A DNA stretch of 64,000 nt, taken from Cryptomeria japonica (lineage: Eukaryota; Streptophyta; Pinopsida; Cupressales; Cupressaceae). Each line of letters begins with the position of its first letter. The first letter of the stretch is position 1. Below are positions 56,947 through 64,000 of this stretch, piece after piece. The stretch covers positions 687,078,583-687,142,582 of the forward strand of contig NC_081412.1 in the NCBI RefSeq assembly GCF_030272615.1, in the 5' to 3' direction. A program made the position numbers and the translations under genes. Under the pieces are notes generated by a model. The model made no database searches, had not been told where the DNA came from, and saw nothing but the letters and a program-made list of their open reading frames with translations.

Positions 56947-57748
56947 ATTGTGTCGATGTTATGATTAATGTTGGGGGATCACTTTGTATCTACGGTATGA
57001 TAATGTCGTGCGCATGTATCCTAATCCGACAGCAGATTGAACAAAGCCGCCAGTCCTTAGAAAGCCAAGAGGGACACCATTAATCCTGTACGAAAAAAAC
57101 TTGCAGTGATGACTCAAAACTCATCTGATCATCCAGACTCCTTTCTCATGGGCCTATGCGTAATTATGACTAATTATTAGTGCTTCATCTTACCTGTAGA
57201 GCACGGCCCAAGGTGCCTAAAAAATGGGGGCCCTTATTAATAGGGGGGAAACCAGGGTCACATGGCCGCAAGCGGTTGCGGGTCCCATAAAAAAAATCCA
57301 ATGCTCGTGTGGGATAGATTAGATTCGGGCGCCAGCTGTAGGCAATGATGACATGGTGGGCCATCACAACGCCCGCTTTGTGAACGAATAACTGAACTTT
57401 TGTCAGGCCTGCGGCTGCGGGTCAAACAGGCTCTGCCGTTTTGTCAAAGGTAGTTGGCATTTTATTCCCTCGCACTCGCAGTAATGGAAGTTATCATGCC
57501 GTTTCACGTGATTTAGTGGGCCCTTCACTCACCTTAATATATGTGAAAACTCTTTTCTCATTGCATTGATTCGTTTACTTAAAGCTGCATTAAGGAAGAG
57601 GTGAGAGCATGTTCGCAGTAATAGCAATTTATTGCTTCCATAGCTTAGAAATATTGTGGGATGTAGAAGTAATGTTTGGTACGCAAAAGGATTTCTAGAA
57701 GAGGGGGACATAAAGGAAAAAATTAATGGTAGAATAAATATATCCGTA
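56947..57748. other. Spacer without recognisable gene
   Basis: Includes a moderately GC-rich stretch (57190-57450). Frames on both strands are short and lack domains. Confidence 0.4.
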
Positions 57749-58180
57749 GAGTTAGAATGAATCAAAATCACCTTTTTAAACTGGCGCCGTTGTCTTTATT
57801 AGGTTCTTTTGTATCTCGTTTGTTATAGGTGGAAGATATTTGCATTTTAATTAGAGTTAGAATGAATCAAAATCACCTTTCTTTTACAGGCGCCGTTGTC
57901 TTTATTAGGTTCTTTTGTATCTCGTTTGTTATAGGTGGAAGATATTTGCATTTTAAGCATAATTAAAATTGGCATATCTTTCTGGGTGTATATATTTGAA
58001 TTAGTCATGATTGTTGAATCTTGACCTCATTCATCTATTGTTATAGGTTCTTTTGTATCTCGTTTGTTATAGGTGGAAGATATTTGCATTTTAAGCATAA
58101 TTAAAAATTGGCATATCTTTCTGGGTGTATATATTTGAATTAGTCATGATTGTTGAATCTTGACCTCATTCATATATTGC
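57749..58180. repeat. Overlapping serial tandem duplications
   Basis: A unit of about 103 bp beginning GAGTTAGAATGAATCAAAATC is present at 57749 and 57854. From inside the second copy, a unit of about 138 bp beginning ATAGGTGGAAGATATTTGCA is repeated at about 57930 and 58069. As a result AGGTTCTTTTGTATCTCGTT occurs three times. The duplications occurred in order, one building on the other. Confidence 0.9.
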
Positions 58181-58239
58181 AGTGGTCATTATGGTGGTTC
58201 ATGTGCATTAGTCAAAAGCGAAGATTTACAGTCGACCTC

Positions 58240-58500
58240 ATATACATATTTTTAATTGGTGTTGAGCATTTGCTTTTGTTAAATGTATTCAAGCTTCAAA
58301 ATTGGCCTCTTCTTTTGCAAGGATAACTATAAACTGTTTTTTTAATTGGTGTTGAACATTTGCTTTTGTTAAATTTATGCAAGATTCAAAACTGACATCA
58401 ACAGGGCCTTTGTAATTTGTCAATGTATTCATTATTCAACATGGAAAGTTTGTCAATGTGGTTCATTATTCATAATGGAAAGTTTGTCATTGTGGTTCAT
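58240..58500. repeat. Two further short tandem duplications
   Basis: TTTTTAATTGGTGTTGAGCA with the following 45 bp recurs at about 58250 and 58340. GGAAAGTTTGTCAATGTGGTT and its flank recur at about 58443 and 58479. Confidence 0.75.
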
Positions 58501-58597
58501 GCACGTGAGGATGGTTATATATAAGGTTACGCCATTTTCTTCAAGGTTTTTAGTTTTTCTTCGTTCAGTTTTATTTTATCAGACAGTAGAGCTTTTT

Positions 58598-58831
58598 GTT
58601 GTTGTTTAACTTAGCTGCAGCCGGGCTTGGCTTCTTTATTATTTTTTAACTTAGCCACTTGAAGGATTGTTAAAAGCTAGCCACTTAAAAGAGATTGTTG
58701 AAGTATATTTTCAATTTGTTGTTTAACTTAGCTGCAACCAGGCTTGGCTTCTTTATTATTTTTTAACTTAGCCACTTGAAGGATTGTTAAAAGATAGCCA
58801 CTTAAAAGAGATTGTTGAAGTATATTTTCAA
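58598..58831. repeat. Tandem duplication, two units of about 118 bp
   Basis: Both units start TTGTTGTTTAACTTAGCTGCA and contain CTTGGCTTCTTTATTATTTT and GAGATTGTTGAAGTATATTTT. They differ at about four positions (GCAGCCGGG versus GCAACCAGG, GCTAGCC versus GATAGCC). Young. Confidence 0.9.
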
Positions 58832-60440
58832 TGGATTAAGATGATTAAGGGGAGTTGTTTTCTAATTTTTTTTTAAAAGTAATTAAATAAATTGTTCTAC
58901 ATTTTAACGATGTTCTATTTCTTGGCATGCTTTTGAGATTGAAGTGGGGATTATATATTAGTTAAAGAAATCTAATTAAATAAATAAAATTACTTTAAAT
59001 TTTTTTAAAATATTTTATGGTTTGATAATATTTTTTTTCATCTTGTTTTATATTTGTTTTAGTGTTCATTAATGATAAATATATTTTGGTCATTTTTTAC
59101 TTTCTTAGAGTTCAAATCACCTTGAAAACCCTTTGTTCAATTTGACTAAGACATTTGTAGGAAAAATATTGTCTTGTGACTATTTTTCTAATGTTCAATC
59201 ACTTTGGTCACTAGTGCAATGTGCACTTATCCTTATAATATAATTATTTGCTGTTGTGTCCAATATTTAAAAATATTTTTTCTTCCTAAATAATCATTCT
59301 TATAACAAAACTCCAGTCCTAGTTTGTTTCCAAAATGGGGATAAAGGTGAACTAGAACCTACACCTAGATCTACCATGTATAAACCATAATCCATTGTTG
59401 CATGAACCTCTTTTATTGTAGCTCTATAAATTGTCACTTATAAGGCCATACACTTCCATTTTCATCTACTTCACAAGTTAAACATGTATTGAAAAGATTA
59501 CTTTTAGAATCAATTGCGTATGTTTATGAATTTTTGAATAAAAAACATACAGAATTGATTTCAAAAGCAATCTTTTGAATACAATATGGGCTACAATAAA
59601 AGAGGTTCATCAAAGCAATTGAAAACTGTTCTTTGGGTGCTTAATCAAAGCAAGCTCTTGAGTATGTAGCAAGCACCTCATTTCTTCTCACAAATATAAT
59701 AGGTTTTGCAACAAATGATATTAATAGTCACAAGTGATTGATATGATCAAGTAGAAAAGGCATGATGCCCAAGTTCAAGACACCAATGCATCTAGCGGAT
59801 AAGACTTCACTCTTTTCTTAGACATGAGCACACACCTCAAGGCACTATTGATTACTTATCATATGGAAATGCTTTTAGAATATATTATTAGCAATAAAAA
59901 TCTCTTCTTTTCTTTATAATTTTCTACATCTATAATTGTCAAATTAGACAAAACCCTCTAACAATAGTCTTCTTTCTAACACTAGGGCAATTTCAATTTT
60001 CATATTTCATTATTTAATTAAATCTAAAATTTATTTCTTACTATCACCATTAAATAAATCATTTTTAAGTGGATAAAACACACTAATAATTAAAATAAAA
60101 ATAATCATCATAATTATTTACTTTTATTTACACGTAAATTATATAATATTTAATTTCCATTCTTCTTGTAATGACACTTTTCTCCAAGACTTAATTAATT
60201 ATTTTCAGTAGAATTAATAGATTAAATGTTAATGTTAAGTTCATTTATTAAAGGTAATTATCATTAAACTAGATGTAAATAACTATAACATGTAATAATT
60301 TGATAATAATTACAAAGTAAATTAATAACACAATAATTAGAATAACATAACCACTTAATTCGATCATATTAGCAACGAATCATATATAAAGCATTCTCAA
60401 TATCTTATAGCATCAAGGTTTTCCAATATTTATCTTAATC
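58832..60440. other. AT-rich spacer without recognisable gene
   Basis: Long AT-rich tracts with homopolymers; no domain-bearing frame on either strand. Confidence 0.4.
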
Positions 60441-60660
60441 ATGAGCACTTGGAATAGTCATTCTCACTCCAAGAAGATTCTAGTGGCCTTGAGACCTTTA
60501 TGGCTATAGCACTCCATGGAGGAAACATGTTCTTACACAAAACCTCACATATTATCTAGAATTCAAAGGAATAGTCACATGTCTAGGCTCTTTTATGGCA
60601 AGTAAGCACTCCAGAAGGACAGGTTCTTACACAGAACCTCGCATGCCTTCACGACATGAA
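60441..60660. repeat. Diverged tandem duplication
   Basis: Two related units share the order GGAATAGTCA, TTTATGGC, AGCACTCCA and TTCTTACACA(A/G)AACCTC. They are about 110 bp apart and diverged. Confidence 0.55.
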
Positions 60661-61410
60661 ATAAACACAACCCTAGCCAAGACACTCCCGAGTGTACATC
60701 GTACCCCGAGTTGGACACACGTTGGGTGCCCCTTCTCCAATGCCCATGCCAACCAATGACCTTAACCTTCATTCCCGTGTGCTCTCTAAATTCCTATATT
60801 TCCTCCCATGGCCATAGCCCACCAAGCCACCTTCTTCTTCATCCTTGAGTGATCTCCATGCCCCTTCCAAGTCTCACATAAATGACTTATATAACGTGGT
60901 TACTAAACCATCACACCCTTTCAAAAAGGTCACCCTTATTTATCCCTTAATAAATATAATTATAACTCTCCTTTAAGAGAGTTTTTCATAAAAAATTCTT
61001 TATTAACCTTTTGTTAAGCAAAGGATTATTATATCCTTTATTTTTTTTTATCTCCCTTTTTAATTCTAAAAGGTTTGTTTCATCACTTTATCTTCTCTTG
61101 GAGAAAAACTCACATAACACTTCTAAATATTGTTGAAAAATAAATATTCTATAATAATTCAACTTTCAATTTTTAATATTATTAAAATTTTAAAAATTAA
61201 TATTTTTAAAGACACGTAATTTTTTATGCAACACCTTACGAGATCAAGGAAAAATATCCTACTTCCAAGCTCATATATATGAACAAGTAAACAATATAGC
61301 TACAACAATATATTAACAAAATTATAACTTAAGTAACAATCAATTTGCTACCAAAAGATACTTCCATGTGTCTCTACAAGTAAACAGAGTAGCAAGGTAA
61401 AATATCCTAC
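60661..61410. other. Spacer without recognisable gene
   Basis: A somewhat GC-richer patch near 60660-60860, then AT-rich DNA. No coding evidence. Confidence 0.35.
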
Positions 61411-61740
61411 TTGAATGTATCTCTTCAAGTTAAAAAAGTAGATCTACAATAATAGATTAATAAAAAGTAGATCTACAATAATAGATTAATAAAATTATAG
61501 CAAGGTAACTATCAATTTTCCATCAAAAGATACTCGAGAAACTCTAATAGGTGATACTTAAAAAAAAAACTCAACTAGATGGAAGCAAAAAACAAACCAA
61601 ACCCAAAGGAGTTAAAGTCACTTCAGAGCTACAATTGATTCTCAAACAATCCAAACCCAAAGAAGTTAAACTAGTTGATCCATAACCACAATTAATTCTC
61701 TCTTCTTGCAAGAAACCTAAATGTTGCTTCACAAAAGCCT
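61411..61740. repeat. Small tandem repeats
   Basis: AAAAGTAGATCTACAATAAT plus AGATTAAT is duplicated exactly (about 61435-61494). CAAACCCAAAGGAGTTAAA and its partner CAAACCCAAAGAAGTTAAA, with following ACAATTGATTCTC-type text, form a second duplication of about 60 bp (61600-61700). Confidence 0.75.
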
Positions 61741-62324
61741 CCTTTCTTTGGTTCATATCTCTCTGTTTGGATCACTTTTAGTTCTTGAATTGAGCCCAAC
61801 ATAATTAGGAGTGGACTTTATCATTATATTCAATAAATTGATACCAATAGCATTAGTCTCGATTGCCATCTTACAAATTTCTACCACTTTCTTAAAGTTA
61901 ACTTCAATGTCCCACAAATCCTTTTTCAATGTTTTTTTTTAAATTCTCATATATAGTGTTCTCAACTTTCAACTTAATATTTCTTTATCTTCATAATATC
62001 TTTATTACTACCCTCTATTTATGAGGTTGCCAATGTTTCTTTCTTTGGGTTCAAATCCACTTTTTGAAACTTGTTGGGTTCCTCAATAGAGGGGCAAAAG
62101 ATCTTATAAAGAAGCTGGTGGGTGTTGAAAAAAATTCTTCCCATAGACACTAACAATAAGATAGAGACAATGATGTTAAAAAATTATAAATAAAAAGTGA
62201 ATTCCAAATTATAATTAATGCACTTTGACAAAGAACAATACCAAATTTGAAAAATTGAAAATATATTACAACAATGTTGGCCCATCCTTGATGAAATGGA
62301 AGAATATACTATTGGCCACATAGA

Positions 62325-62440
62325 GGGAGGCGAGTAAGAAGGCTGATCAACTTGCAAACATGGCAATCGACATGGGGATCGAATACACTGACAACTCTTT
62401 CCATGTGTGGTAGAAGATTGTGCCCAATATACCATTTATT
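62325..62440 (+). pseudogene. RNase H tail relic of a non-LTR retrotransposon
   Basis: The + strand reads EASKKADQLANMAIDMGIEY, the C-terminal end of plant retroelement RNase H (typically REAN..AD.LAN.AI..G). A one-base shift separates it from HIE just upstream. A stop (TAG) follows FHVW. No complete domain remains. Confidence 0.55.
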
Positions 62441-63922
62441 GTGTGTGAACCTTGATAACAATATATTTATGTGGCCTTATGCTCACTTCATGTCAATGGA
62501 GTATTATTGCATTCATTAGAACAATCATGGAAAAGCCTGCACACAAGTTAATATGGAGTTATATAGGAATTTGGGATGGCGTTAATCAATGCAAATCAAA
62601 TATGGATACTATTGTGCACTTGCTTGCCAAAAGAGGCAAATAGCCTTCCTTGGAAAGATCTCCAATGTGGATTTGAGGAAAGTTTTCAAAACTCAAGTCA
62701 TTATCATGCTCCATGCTATTTGTATGAGTTTAGGAGATACCTTTCTGTCCTTTGATCACTACTACAAGGTGAATACAGATATTTCTGTCAATGTTCATTA
62801 CTAATATACTTAAGGCTATAAAATATAAAGATGTTATACTAGTAGTTACTGAATCACTGATGAAATGGAGATGCAGGTGTAGAATGAAGAAGGTTCTAGA
62901 TGATGTGGTACCTGGTCTTGATGATGGTGTTGGAAATTGGCTGTTGGTTGTGGGTTCCTTTCATTATCAGGGCAGTGGGTCAGAATGATTCAGAGTGGTT
63001 GAACCACGCCAAATGGGGACCAAATTTCCTGAAATCTGCATGTGGTGTTTCCCAGATTGGTACTTTGCTTTTCAGGATGATGATGCCAAGTCATGCAATG
63101 GGGAGAATATTGGGCAGGAAATACAGACCTAATATGTTCAAATAATAGCAATACACAGAATAGATGCAGTTATAGTATTAGGATCTCTGTATTCCTTATG
63201 GGGTTGTTTGTAAATAGATTACTATAGATTGAAGTTTATTCTTGATTTAAATTTTATGTTATGGCTTCTTTTGGCCAAATTCACCTTAAAATAATTATTA
63301 TAATACATTTTGGTAACAAGTATTTTATGTTATGTTTGTGTATTATGTTTTTTTCCTTCATATTTTGGTACGAGATTAAATTTTTTAAATTCATTTGTAA
63401 TGTTTTATGGGTTTTCCAGAGTGAGGTCTTGATAAGAAAAGGAGGCGAGAGGTCTAAAATTTGACGAGAAAGATAAGCACTCATTTACCATTGACGCTCT
63501 TGGAGTTGCACTTTTTTCTATAATTGAATTAAATTTGTTCTCTTCATTGTCGCATGCCTCTCTCATTCCGAGTCTTCATGTTGTTTGGCATTCTTTCATG
63601 TATGCTATATTTGCTTTTGACTTTTTAGTGTGTGATTATGGTTGGTAAGAAGGTATAGGTTTGTATATTTCAAAACTTAATTCCACCAAGTTGAAGTATT
63701 TGAGAGCGTAGCTTCCCTTATAGCCCCCTTTCCTACATTTAATGTGATTAATTTCTTTGGATTTAGTAATTGTGTTAAGAAATACCATTTTTTTCTCATT
63801 GTTATCCTTGCTTGATCTAGTAATTAATGTGTCTATTAGATTCACGAGTGAATAGGATGTGAGTGTTTATATGGAAAATTTTGGAAATGAAGTCCCACTA
63901 CTAATTAGGATAATGCTACATG

Positions 63923-63923
<1 letters not shown>
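62441..63923. other. Spacer without recognisable gene
   Basis: Several frames of 60-80 codons on the + strand between 62450 and 63150 have no recognisable domain and may be further decayed retroelement. The rest is AT-rich. Confidence 0.4.

Positions 63924-64000
<77 letters not shown>
63924..64000. repeat. (TA)n microsatellite reaching the window edge
   Basis: At least 38 uninterrupted TA units; the true length is not visible because the window ends inside the run. Confidence 0.95.

Noticed and set aside
62450-63145. Possible small genes in the + strand frames
   Set aside because: Frames are under 90 codons, with no domains or splice context; probably decayed repeat DNA.

Overview
The window looks like nuclear DNA of a seed plant, most likely a gymnosperm (conifer). 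This is inferred from one intron-containing plant gene, plant tRNA-iMet-primed Ty1/copia elements, TAT-like Ty3/gypsy gag genes, LINE relics, strong AT bias and deep nesting of old elements. Species cannot be named from the sequence alone. The only confident host gene is a patellin (Sec14-GOLD phosphoinositide-binding protein), four coding exons at 52814-55762, + strand.

From 1 to about 47.4 kb the window is almost entirely transposable elements, and the nesting can be read from target-site duplications (TSDs). Element A (+, 1130-16953) is a gag-bearing LTR element without reverse transcriptase. It is split by element B (-, 7324-15157, TSD CCATG), a younger member of the same family whose 1148-codon gag/protease-like frame is broken only by one TAG and one TGA. 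Both stops recur at the same places in A. After a decayed gypsy RT relic (about 18.1-19.3 kb) comes a LINE relic on the - strand. A 22-kb nest splits it: element C (-, 20979-43014, TSD CATTC), into whose right LTR two more elements inserted: D (a Sirevirus-like Ty1/copia gag-pol element, -, 28273-36164, TSD TAAAC) and E (+, 36264-43001, TSD CATCA). D itself carries a solo LTR, F (30654-31799, TSD ATTAT), just after its FVDD reverse-transcriptase motif. C and E are related elements without pol genes. They encode a coiled-coil/four-zinc-knuckle protein and a second, very long ORF. C, D and E share a tRNA-iMet PBS, a C-rich-loop hairpin at the U5 end of the LTR (also in F), and a duplicated polypurine tract framed by an inverted repeat.

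Element G (45090-47407, TSD GTATG) is a short LTR element whose 5' LTR lacks its U5 half and PBS and instead runs into a GC-rich stretch. From 47.4 to 52.8 kb there is AT-rich spacer, a minisatellite and the patellin upstream region, which includes a degenerate tandem array of about 55 bp period. Downstream of patellin, 56.5-58.85 kb has several independent local tandem duplications. The rest is AT-rich non-coding DNA with a small RNase H relic, ending in a (TA)n microsatellite that reaches the window edge.

The most interesting signals are the two conserved in-frame stops plus altered retropepsin triad of the A/B family, the pol-less two-ORF C/E family, and the structured U5 and PPT regions shared by C, D, E and F.
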